Shown piece by piece: positions 1-5,070 of a stretch of 5,070 nt of DNA; position 1 is the stretch's first letter, and every line of letters begins with the position of its first letter. The stretch lies in NCBI GenBank assembly GCA_030646555.1, contig JAUSKP010000011.1, positions 1-5,070 on the forward strand. Reading direction: 5' to 3'. The notes beneath the pieces were generated by a model. That model did not search any database and was not told the origin of the DNA. It saw nothing but the letters and a program-made list of their open reading frames with translations. Source of the stretch: a bacterium (lineage in GTDB: Bacteria > Patescibacteriota > Minisyncoccia > UBA6257 > 02-FULL-45-10c). Made by a program: the position numbers and the translations under genes.

Positions 1-1119
1 AATGAGAAATTTTCCGGATTAACATTTCTGGGAATTATTTCTTTCAAGGATCCGATAAGGGCCGGCGTGAAAGAAACCATACACAACATTGAACAGGTCG
101 GTATAAGAACCATCATCGTCACGGGCGATCATTTGGGCACAGCTGAAGCTACCGCAAAAGAACTTGGATTTTCAATTAAAAAAGAAAATGTGATAAACGG
201 TTCAGAACTTGACTCAATTTCAGATTCAGAACTTAAAAGAAGGCTTCCGGAACTTAAAATAGTCTCGCGGGTAAGTCCCGAAGGAAAATCAAGGATAGTC
301 AAAGCCTTTCAGGATATAGGAGAAATAGTGGCAATGACCGGAGACGGAATCAATGACGCGCCCAGCCTTAAACAGGCTGATATTGGAATCGCTATGGGCT
401 CTGGAAGCGATGTGGCTAAAGATGTCTCAGAGCTGATCCTTTTAGACAATAATTTTGAAACAATAGTCTCCGCTATTGAAGAAGGCCGGAGAATAATAGA
501 AAACATAAGAAAGGCTATAATCTATGTTTTTCTGAACTTATTAGACGAGCTTATATTAATAGGCGGATCATTAATACTCGGACTCGCCCTCCCGTTAAAC
601 GCGCTGCAAATTCTTTGGGTCAACTTCTTTGCGGATAGCTTTCCCGCTATAGCGTTCGCCTTTGAAAATCACTTTAAATACGCTCTTCAAAAACCTTTAA
701 AAAATGAAAAAATAATCAACAAGGAAATGGGCTTTTTAATTATTACGGTTGGTTTAACTACGAGTACTTTTTTGATAGCGGCTTATTACTTCCTAACAAA
801 AAATGGTTTTGATCCGGATCTGACAAAAACATTTACCTTTGCCGCATTCGGAACCTATTCTCTCTTCTCCGTATTTTCTATCCGGAATATGAGGGAAGGA
901 ATAATTAAATATAATCCTTTTTCCAATCTATATTTAGACAGCGGGATACTTATCGGCCTTTCGCTTATGGCCATAGCTATTTATTTGCCATTTATGCAAA
1001 ACCTATTAAAAACGACCGCTCTTCCTTTAAATTGGCTTCTCGCAATTTTTGGAATAGGTATAATGAATATAGTCCTCTTAGAGATTGGGAAATATATTAA
1101 CAATAGGAGGGCATCTTAA
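1..1119 (+). CDS. P2-type (Ca2+-ATPase-like) cation-transporting ATPase, C-terminal part, 5' end outside window
   Basis: This is the C-terminal 372 residues of an ATP-driven membrane cation pump. The frame is open from base 1, so the GTG at 67 is an internal Val and not a start. Visible P-domain motifs are TGD (residues 41-43 of the fragment), RVSPEGK (90-96) and TGDGINDAPSL (113-123), which bind Mg2+ and the phosphorylated aspartate loop. Six hydrophobic spans follow at about 172-197, 200-221, 244-265, 277-294, 310-332 and 343-363, matching M5-M10. M6 carries WVNFFADSFP, matching the N and D ligands (SERCA N796 and D800). M5 has NLLD where SERCA has N768 and E771. The SERCA T799 position is Ala, and no acidic residue is seen in M8. 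This suggests a single transport site as in PMR1-type pumps, with Ca2+ or Mn2+ the likely ion (inference). The DKTGT phosphorylation site, actuator domain and M1-M4 lie upstream of the window. The gene ends in TAA eight bases before the HtrA gene, so the two are probably co-transcribed. Confidence 0.95.
   Translation, partial: NEKFSGLTFLGIISFKDPIRAGVKETIHNIEQVGIRTIIVTGDHLGTAEATAKELGFSIKKENVINGSELDSISDSELKRRLPELKIVSRVSPEGKSRIVKAFQDIGEIVAMTGDGINDAPSLKQADIGIAMGSGSDVAKDVSELILLDNNFETIVSAIEEGRRIIENIRKAIIYVFLNLLDELILIGGSLILGLALPLNALQILWVNFFADSFPAIAFAFENHFKYALQKPLKNEKIINKEMGFLIITVGLTTSTFLIAAYYFLTKNGFDPDLTKTFTFAAFGTYSLFSVFSIRNMREGIIKYNPFSNLYLDSGILIGLSLMAIAIYLPFMQNLLKTTALPLNWLLAIFGIGIMNIVLLEIGKYINNRRAS
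1105..1110 (+). promoter_or_regulatory. Perfect Shine-Dalgarno (AGGAGG) at unusual distance from the HtrA start
   Basis: AGGAGG lies inside the last codons of the pump gene, 17 bases before the HtrA ATG, while 5-9 bases is usual. No ATG, GTG or TTG lies in frame between it and 1128, and an in-frame TAG at 1104-1106 blocks any longer start. It could act at long range or through coupling with termination of the upstream gene, or it could be chance in an AG-rich coding end. Confidence 0.5.
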
Positions 1120-1127
1120 ACAATAAT

Positions 1128-2168
1128 ATGGAACAAATAACAAAAATAATAAAAAAATCGTTGCCGGCCGTAGTTTCTATCATCGCGACCAAAAGCTTAA
1201 GAGAGCTTGAAAAGGAATTGCCGGCCGAAATATTCCCGCTGCTTCCCTTTGGCATGCCCGATCTTAAAATACCGGAAGACAAAATCAACGCGCGCGGAAT
1301 AATTGAAATAGGCAACGGATCCGGATTTATAGTTGACTCAACCGGAATAATTTTAACCAATAAACATGTCATTGCCGACCCCGAAGCCGAATATGAGGTT
1401 CTAACATCCGGCGGAAAAAAATATAAGGCATTAGTTTTAGCCAGAGATCCAATTTGCGATGTGGCCATCTTAAAGATCCCGGCCATAAATCTCCCGACCC
1501 TTAAACTTGGCAACTCCGATAAAATTGAGCTTGGAGAAACTGTTTTGGCGATCGGTAATGCGCTCGGCATTTTCCAAAACACTGTTTCAAGAGGAATAAT
1601 TTCCGGACTCTCAAGAAACATTTCCCCAAATGAAGAAAACAAAGAAGCCGACGTCCAACAACTAAGAGGCCTTATGCAAACCGATGCCGCCATCAATCCC
1701 GGCAATTCCGGCGGACCGCTTATAAATTTGAAAGGCGAGGTGGTAGGAATAAACGCGGCTATAATTTCCGGCGCTCAAAATATCGGCTTTGCCATCCCTA
1801 TAAATAGCGCCAAGAAAGATCTTGGGGATGTGGCGTCTTTCGGCGAAGTCCGCCGTCCCCTTCTGGGCATAAGATACGTGAATATAGATAAAAATCTTAA
1901 AGAAAAAATGGGTCTCCCGGTTGATTACGGAGCGATAATCGTCGGCAAAAAAGGAACGTATGAAGCCGTATTAAAAAATACGCCGGCATATAGGGCCGGG
2001 ATAAAAGAGGGCGACATCGTTATTGAGTGCAACGGACAAAAAATAACAAATGCTGAAAATATTCAGGATGTTTTAGAAAAAATGAGCGTTGGGGAAACTA
2101 TGAAAATGAAGCTGATCAGAAAAGGAAAAACGTTGGAATTATCTATAAAGCTTTCTAAAAGAAAATAG
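1128..2168 (+). CDS. htrA: HtrA/Deg-family (S1C) serine protease with one PDZ domain, no visible export signal
   Basis: A 346-residue trypsin-fold protease of the HtrA/Deg family, which degrades or refolds damaged proteins; the symbol is meant at family level. The catalytic triad is intact: H80 (LTNKHV), D111 (DPICDVAILK) and S194 (INPGNSGGPL), with TDAAINPGNSGGP typical of the family. The protease domain spans about 12-235. The LA-loop region (about 23-55) is Pro/Leu-rich. A single PDZ domain (about 244-342) includes the segment AYRAGIKEGDIVIECNGQKI. Most relatives start with a signal peptide or membrane helix, but this one enters the protease fold within about 12 residues (MEQITKIIKKSLPAVVSI). 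The start is secure because a stop precedes it in frame at 1104-1106 and no other start codon intervenes. The gene follows the cation pump by eight bases and is closed by the hairpin at 2178-2207. Location is therefore uncertain: cytoplasmic, or exported by an unrecognised route. Family assignment is firm; the substrate is unknown. Confidence 0.95.
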   Translation: MEQITKIIKKSLPAVVSIIATKSLRELEKELPAEIFPLLPFGMPDLKIPEDKINARGIIEIGNGSGFIVDSTGIILTNKHVIADPEAEYEVLTSGGKKYKALVLARDPICDVAILKIPAINLPTLKLGNSDKIELGETVLAIGNALGIFQNTVSRGIISGLSRNISPNEENKEADVQQLRGLMQTDAAINPGNSGGPLINLKGEVVGINAAIISGAQNIGFAIPINSAKKDLGDVASFGEVRRPLLGIRYVNIDKNLKEKMGLPVDYGAIIVGKKGTYEAVLKNTPAYRAGIKEGDIVIECNGQKITNAENIQDVLEKMSVGETMKMKLIRKGKTLELSIKLSKRK

Positions 2169-2177
2169 GCGCCCATT

Positions 2178-2207
2178 TTAAAACCCCGCTTATAGGCGGG
2201 GTTTTAA
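2178..2207. terminator. Intrinsic terminator, probably bidirectional
   Basis: Arms 2178-2189 and 2196-2207 pair perfectly over 12 bp (TTAAAACCCCGC with GCGGGGTTTTAA) around a 6-base loop, TTATAG. The rightward transcript ends in U4 within the stem followed by AAUUU, and the leftward one ends in U4. It sits 9 bases after the HtrA stop and 11 bases beyond the stop of the convergent small gene at 2219-2410, so it can serve both. Confidence 0.9.
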
Positions 2208-2218
2208 TTTATCTAAAA

Positions 2219-2410
2219 TTAAGGAGTGGTGATTGCCTCGGTTGTGGTCGCCTCATTTGCGCTCGGATTGAACGCCGGCACTTTGAAATATTCAACAACT
2301 TTTTCAGAAACGGGAACAGTAATATCATTGAGCTTATTCAGATTCATAAATATATAAAAAATAATCACTATCACGCCCGCCATTAAAATTGTGCCTATAA
2401 ATTTATCCAT
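2219..2410 (-). CDS. Small single-span membrane protein, unknown function (63 aa)
   Basis: I do not recognise this protein. It has a short polar start (MDKF), one clear hydrophobic helix at about residues 5-22 (IGTILMAGVIVIIFYIFM), then a soluble tail of about 40 residues ending in a Thr/Ala/Glu-rich stretch (EATTTEAITTP). The basic residues near the membrane do not settle topology, but a tail outside the membrane is plausible. Evidence that it is real: it lies opposite no other gene, its amino acid make-up is sensible, it ends 11 bases from a bidirectional hairpin, and a TATAAT box precedes it at 2422-2427. ATG 2410 is the only possible start, since an in-frame stop lies at 2423-2425. There is no Shine-Dalgarno, and transcription from the TATAAT would begin only about 5 bases before the ATG. 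The alternative is a chance ORF in a 405-base intergenic region. Confidence 0.6.
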   Translation of the reverse strand: MDKFIGTILMAGVIVIIFYIFMNLNKLNDITVPVSEKVVEYFKVPAFNPSANEATTTEAITTP

Positions 2411-2421
2411 ATATGAGACAT

Positions 2422-2427
2422 ATTATA
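2422..2427 (-). promoter_or_regulatory. Candidate -10 box (TATAAT) for the small membrane protein gene
   Basis: The minus strand reads TATAAT exactly. The start point would be near 2415, about 5 bases before the ATG, giving a nearly leaderless mRNA. No good -35 is seen at 16-18 bases (the best at 17 is TGGTAT), and there is no TGn extension. In AT-rich DNA a perfect -10 can occur by chance. Confidence 0.35.
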
Positions 2428-2475
2428 GCTAATTTTGCCATAAAATACCACCTTTTAAATTCTATTTTACCCCAC

Positions 2476-2504
2476 TTGACGGATTAGTTGAATTGTGATA
2501 TACT
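2476..2504 (+). promoter_or_regulatory. Strong sigma70-type promoter for the surface-protein gene
   Basis: The -35 is TTGACG (2476-2481) and the -10 is TATACT (2499-2504), with a 17-base spacer and a TG extension one base before the -10 (TGA at 2496-2498). An A/T-rich stretch at 2452-2470 upstream resembles an UP element. Transcription would start near 2511, leaving a leader of about 84 bases before the ATG at 2595. That leader holds the mini-ORF at 2524 and the palindrome at 2556-2581. Confidence 0.8.
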
Positions 2505-2523
2505 ATACAAATTAAAGAGTTAA

Positions 2524-2550
2524 TATGTGGTGCGAGAAAATTAATAATTA
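2524..2550 (+). other. Mini-ORF of 8 codons in the leader of the surface-protein mRNA
   Basis: ATG at 2524 opens MWCEKINN and closes with TAA at 2548-2550. An AAAGAG sequence (2514-2519) stands 4 bases before the ATG and could serve as a weak ribosome site. It lies wholly inside the predicted leader, between promoter and palindrome. It may be chance: there is no run of one regulatory amino acid and no clear attenuator downstream. Confidence 0.2.
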
Positions 2551-2555
2551 ATAAA

Positions 2556-2581
2556 TCCGCCTTCGCTAAAGCTATGGCGGA
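2556..2581. repeat. Palindromic REP-like repeat unit in the leader of the surface-protein gene
   Basis: Outer arms TCCGCC (2556-2561) and GGCGGA (2576-2581) pair over 6 bp. The inside (TTCGCTAAAGCTAT) can add a T-A pair and a GC/GC pair around a TAAA loop, broken by mismatches. It is GC-rich within very AT-rich surroundings, which suggests a discrete inserted unit. From memory, units of this type (CCGCC...CGCTAAAGC...GGCGG) are scattered between genes in Patescibacteria, but I cannot confirm that here. Only one copy is present in the window. It lacks a U-run, so it is not a typical terminator. The in-frame ATG at 2574 lies inside it. Confidence 0.6.
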
Positions 2582-2594
2582 CAAAGTAAAAACT

Positions 2595-4265
2595 ATGACA
2601 AATATACTCAAAAATAAATTTTTCATAAGCCTTTTGGCCTCTACCCTTGTTTCAATGGCTCTTTTAAGCACGGCTTATGCCGCGGAAATAACCGTCACCA
2701 CTTATAATGCCGATGGTGATACTATCTCTTCAAATAGCGCTGTTTTAAAGGGCGTTGCTGATGTGACAGAACATATGGCAGACGTTTGGTTTGAATACGG
2801 AACAAGCGCATTTTTAGGACAATCTACCCCAAAAAATGTTATAGGCTTAAATTTTACACTGACTACTTTTGATGCCGTCATTAACGGATTAACCGCCAAT
2901 ACCACTTATTATTTTCAAGCCGTTGGAAGAAATATAGATACCAATCTTGAAGTTCGCGGCAGTATATTGCCTTTTACTACAAACGCTACCGCTACAACCC
3001 AGGGCAATAATTCCGGCCAAAATTCTAATTCAAACTATACCAGCGGCGCGCCGGAAGTAACTACCAATTATATTATCGTCGATTCCCTTGATTCCAACTC
3101 CGTTATATTAGACGCGTATGTTAAATCAAATGGTTCTAATACCGTGGCGTGGTTTACGTATTGGTCCTGTGAAACAAACGATATTTCAAATCAAAAAACT
3201 GAAAAGTGGCGCGTAAGCGTTACCGATTATCAGACCGATTTTCGACAAAAAATCACTGGCTTGATGCCGGATACTTGTTATTACTTCAGAGGCGAAGCCG
3301 AAAATGACAACGGCGCAGCTTCCGGAAATGATCGCGTTTTCAGAACCAAGGCGACTTCAAACGGATTAAGTTTCAGCCAACCAGTGGTGCTTACATCTCC
3401 GGCAATGTTTGTCCGCGAAAATTCAGCCCTGCTCAACGGAAGCGTTGTTCCCGGCAATACCGAAACATCTGTTTGGTTTGAGTGGAGCGAAAATCCGGAA
3501 ATGACCGTCGGACTCAATAGAAGCGCCGGACAAAGCGCCGGATCAGGAGATGGCGAAGTTTATGCGGCCTACTCTTTAGCTTATTTAATATTAAATAAGA
3601 CTTATTATTTCCGAGTTGTCGCTCAAAATGCTTACGGCACTACAAGAGGAACAGTAAAACCATTTACTACTGTTAAAACTGCCGTTACCACTTCAGTCAT
3701 ACCAACTGCTAATGCCGCTACGCCATCTGTTTCCCAAAAATCAGTTATGGCCTTGGCTATGGAAGTTGAGTTTGATAATACTAATCCTAGGGCCGGAAGC
3801 AAGGCAATTTACGGTCTGAATTACAAAAATATTTCCGGTTCAGTTCTGAAGGATGCTGTCTTGAAAATTACTCTTCCTAATGAAGTCGGCTATATGAACT
3901 CAAGTTTCGCTAATGTCATACAAGACGGAAATATCTTAACCATGAAACTCGGCGATATTGCTCCGGACGCATCAGGAATGGTCAGCATTAAAATGAAAAT
4001 GACTGACCTCGCAAGAGCTCAAAACTTAAAATTCAACGCGGAGATCTCTTATTCCATTAATGGAAAAACCGGGAGTCAAAACCTTGCAAGCAGCTTGCAG
4101 ATCAGCGAATACTCTCTGGCTGCTTCCGTTCTGGAAACACTTGGCTCAATTTTCACTAACCTATTTGTAGATTTTATTCTTGGGTTAATGATTGGCGCCG
4201 GCGCTTATCATTATTATGTAATTAACAAAAAAGGCAAAGATGACGCAGAAGATCCGTTAAAATAA
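2595..4265 (+). CDS. Exported, membrane-anchored surface protein with three fibronectin-III-like repeats and a DUF11-like domain
   Basis: I chose the ATG at 2595 (556 residues) because it puts a classic signal peptide at the N-terminus: basic MTNILKNK, a hydrophobic core to about residue 25, and probable cleavage after AYA (27-29). The in-frame ATG at 2574 would add seven polar residues encoded partly by the palindrome. Three beta-sandwich repeats follow at about 31-129, 153-251 and 261-359. Each has an aromatic strand (WFEY at 65, WFTY at 186, WFEW at 294) and a YYF strand (105, 229, 337), with Thr/Ser/Asn-rich linkers between. A DUF11-like region (about 384-503, with NPRAGSKAIYGLNYKNISG) is followed by a membrane helix (about 522-543) and a charged tail, KKGKDDAEDPLK. 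The likely topology is outside-facing with the tail in the cytoplasm. No enzyme motif is seen; adhesion or cell-envelope structure is the best inference. The only two cysteines are C192 and C228, both in repeat 2. The gene has its own promoter and terminator, so it is probably monocistronic. No clear Shine-Dalgarno precedes either start. Confidence 0.85.
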   Translation: MTNILKNKFFISLLASTLVSMALLSTAYAAEITVTTYNADGDTISSNSAVLKGVADVTEHMADVWFEYGTSAFLGQSTPKNVIGLNFTLTTFDAVINGLTANTTYYFQAVGRNIDTNLEVRGSILPFTTNATATTQGNNSGQNSNSNYTSGAPEVTTNYIIVDSLDSNSVILDAYVKSNGSNTVAWFTYWSCETNDISNQKTEKWRVSVTDYQTDFRQKITGLMPDTCYYFRGEAENDNGAASGNDRVFRTKATSNGLSFSQPVVLTSPAMFVRENSALLNGSVVPGNTETSVWFEWSENPEMTVGLNRSAGQSAGSGDGEVYAAYSLAYLILNKTYYFRVVAQNAYGTTRGTVKPFTTVKTAVTTSVIPTANAATPSVSQKSVMALAMEVEFDNTNPRAGSKAIYGLNYKNISGSVLKDAVLKITLPNEVGYMNSSFANVIQDGNILTMKLGDIAPDASGMVSIKMKMTDLARAQNLKFNAEISYSINGKTGSQNLASSLQISEYSLAASVLETLGSIFTNLFVDFILGLMIGAGAYHYYVINKKGKDDAEDPLK

Positions 4266-4273
4266 TTACTGAT

Positions 4274-4308
4274 ATAAAAATATCCCCGCAATGCGGGGAT
4301 ATTTTTAT
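4274..4308. terminator. Bidirectional intrinsic terminator between the surface-protein gene and leuS
   Basis: Arms 4274-4289 and 4293-4308 pair over 16 bp around the 3-base loop AAT, with a GC-rich top (CCCCGC/GCGGGG) and A5/T5 flanks. Either strand therefore gives a hairpin followed by a U-run. It lies 8 bases after the surface-protein stop and 6 bases beyond the leuS stop on the other strand, so it serves both convergent genes. Confidence 0.95.
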
Positions 4309-4314
4309 TAAAGC

Positions 4315-5070
4315 CTAAATAACAATATTTATAAGCTTGTCCTGAACAAATATGATCTTTTTATGCTTACTGGTTCCAATGTATTCCCTTACTCTTTCTC
4401 TAGTCAAAACCAGCTTCTCCGCTTCGCTTTGAGAAACGCCCCTATGGACCATAACTTTGTCCCTAAGCTTGCCATTCACTTGAATTAAAAACTCAATCTC
4501 CTCATCTTCAATCAAATGCTTATTATATTCCGGCCAAAACTCCAGATGAACAGATTTTTTATTGCCAATTTTTTCCCAAAGTTCTTCGGCGAGATGCGGA
4601 GCGAATGGAACAATGATCCTGAGAAAATTATCCGCCATGCTCTTATTGAGCGCGTCTTTCTTTTTCTCCATTTCATTTAAGAGGATCATCAGTGAAGAAA
4701 TAGCCGTATTGAATTTAAAATCCACAATATCCTCGCCCACTTTCTTTATCGTTTTATGGACCATCCTGTTAAGATCTTTGTGGTCTTTGTTAAGAATATT
4801 TTCGGTTTTGGCTTTCTTGCCGAAATCCAAATTTTCAAACAGATCAAAAACCCTGTTCAAAAATCTGTAAGCGCCCAAAATACCGGTCGGATCCCAAGTT
4901 CCGCCCTGGCTATATTCAGCCATAAAGCAAAGATAGACTCTCATTGAATCTGCTCCGAATTTTTCAACCAGCGCGTCCGGATCTACAACATTGCCTCTGG
5001 ACTTAGACATCTTTTGCCCATCCGGTCCTAGGATCATACCCTGGTGACGCAAAGACAAAAACGGCTCTTT
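4315..5070 (-). CDS. leuS: Leucyl-tRNA synthetase, C-terminal part, 5' end outside window
   Basis: Class I synthetase that charges tRNA-Leu with leucine in the cytoplasm. The visible 251 residues start at the window edge with KEPF, matching the usual EPF...QGMILG segment; the TTG at 5058 is an internal Leu codon, not a start. The KMSKS signature that holds the ATP transition state is exact at residues 20-24 of the fragment (bases 4999-5013), followed by RGNVVDPDALVEKFGAD. The helical anticodon-binding domain covers about 45-170, including VPFAPHLAEELWEKIG (154-169). The C-terminal tRNA-binding domain starts near 190 with IQVNGKLRDK (196-205) and ends KLINIVI, a typical LeuRS ending. The Rossmann HIGH motif and the editing domain lie beyond the window; full-length enzymes are about 800-870 residues. 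Nothing looks broken in the visible part. The gene runs toward the surface-protein gene and shares its terminator. Confidence 0.97.
   Translation of the reverse strand, partial: KEPFLSLRHQGMILGPDGQKMSKSRGNVVDPDALVEKFGADSMRVYLCFMAEYSQGGTWDPTGILGAYRFLNRVFDLFENLDFGKKAKTENILNKDHKDLNRMVHKTIKKVGEDIVDFKFNTAISSLMILLNEMEKKKDALNKSMADNFLRIIVPFAPHLAEELWEKIGNKKSVHLEFWPEYNKHLIEDEEIEFLIQVNGKLRDKVMVHRGVSQSEAEKLVLTRERVREYIGTSKHKKIIFVQDKLINIVI

Noticed and set aside
67..69. GTG as the start of a short ATPase fragment gene
   Set aside because: The frame is open to base 1 and the upstream residues (LTFLGIISFKDPIRAG) match the family, so the gene enters from outside the window.
309..506. Minus-strand frame opposite the pump P-domain
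   Set aside because: It lies opposite the conserved TGDGINDAP coding region and is Ser/Ile-rich antisense translation.
1097..1705. Long minus-strand open frame (202 residues) opposite the HtrA gene
   Set aside because: It is fully antisense to a clear protease with an intact catalytic triad, has a Ser/Ile/Pro-rich make-up typical of antisense translation, and shows no domain or ribosome site.
2556..2581. Palindrome as a terminator or riboswitch
   Set aside because: No U-run follows it, the stem has internal mismatches, and it is too small for a known riboswitch; a repeat unit fits better.
2574..2594. Upstream ATG as the start of the surface protein
   Set aside because: It lies inside the palindromic repeat and would put seven mostly polar residues before a normal signal peptide that begins at 2595.
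2462..2671. Minus-strand frame overlapping the promoter, palindrome and signal-peptide region
   Set aside because: It runs against a strong promoter and a well-supported gene start; its hydrophobic stretch is the antisense of the signal peptide.
2702..3517. Two minus-strand frames opposite the surface-protein repeats (2702-2905 and 3281-3517)
   Set aside because: Both are short, have no family features, and lie opposite a coherent repeat protein.
4562..4947. Two overlapping plus-strand frames inside leuS
   Set aside because: They are antisense to conserved LeuRS sequence and Phe/Ser-rich, as expected from shadow frames.
1..5070. Alternative genetic code (UGA as Gly, as in Gracilibacteria/Absconditabacteria)
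   Set aside because: No visible stop is TGA, but no gene has an in-frame TGA either, and glycines are encoded by GGN, so the standard bacterial code explains the window.

Overview
The window looks like part of a bacterial chromosome of moderately low GC. The best guess is a Candidate Phyla Radiation (Patescibacteria/Parcubacteria-like) genome. This rests on compact gene order, a large surface protein made of fibronectin-III-like repeats, a small palindromic repeat of a type I associate from memory with those genomes, and bacterial-type leucyl-tRNA synthetase sequence. It is an inference, not a proof. All five stop codons seen are TAA or TAG, and no gene has an in-frame TGA.

Layout. Positions 1-2168 (+) hold a likely two-gene operon. 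First is the C-terminal 372 residues of a P2-type (Ca2+-ATPase-like) cation pump, cut by the window start. Eight bases later comes an HtrA/Deg-family serine protease with an intact catalytic triad and one PDZ domain but no visible export signal. A strong hairpin at 2178-2207 ends this operon and is symmetric enough to work on both strands. Positions 2219-2410 (-) encode a convergent, probably real, 63-residue single-span membrane protein of unknown function. It has a TATAAT box so close to its ATG that the mRNA would be nearly leaderless. Positions 2411-2594 form a divergent control region. It contains a very good sigma70-type promoter facing right (TTGACG, 17 bases, extended TATACT), an 8-codon mini-ORF, and a palindromic repeat just before the next gene.

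Positions 2595-4265 (+) encode a 556-residue exported surface protein: signal peptide, three fibronectin-III-like repeats, a DUF11-like beta domain, and a C-terminal membrane anchor with a short charged tail. A 16-bp hairpin with U-runs on both sides (4274-4308) lies between it and the convergent leucyl-tRNA synthetase gene leuS (4315-5070, -). The C-terminal 251 residues of leuS are visible, including KMSKS, the anticodon-binding domain and the C-terminal tRNA-binding domain; the rest lies beyond the window.

These are mostly ordinary families. I see no defence island, CRISPR array, insertion sequence, tRNA or rRNA. The items most worth a second look are the HtrA protease without an export signal beside a cation pump, the small near-leaderless membrane protein, the palindromic repeat that creates a false upstream start for the surface protein, and a lone cysteine pair in the middle repeat of that protein.
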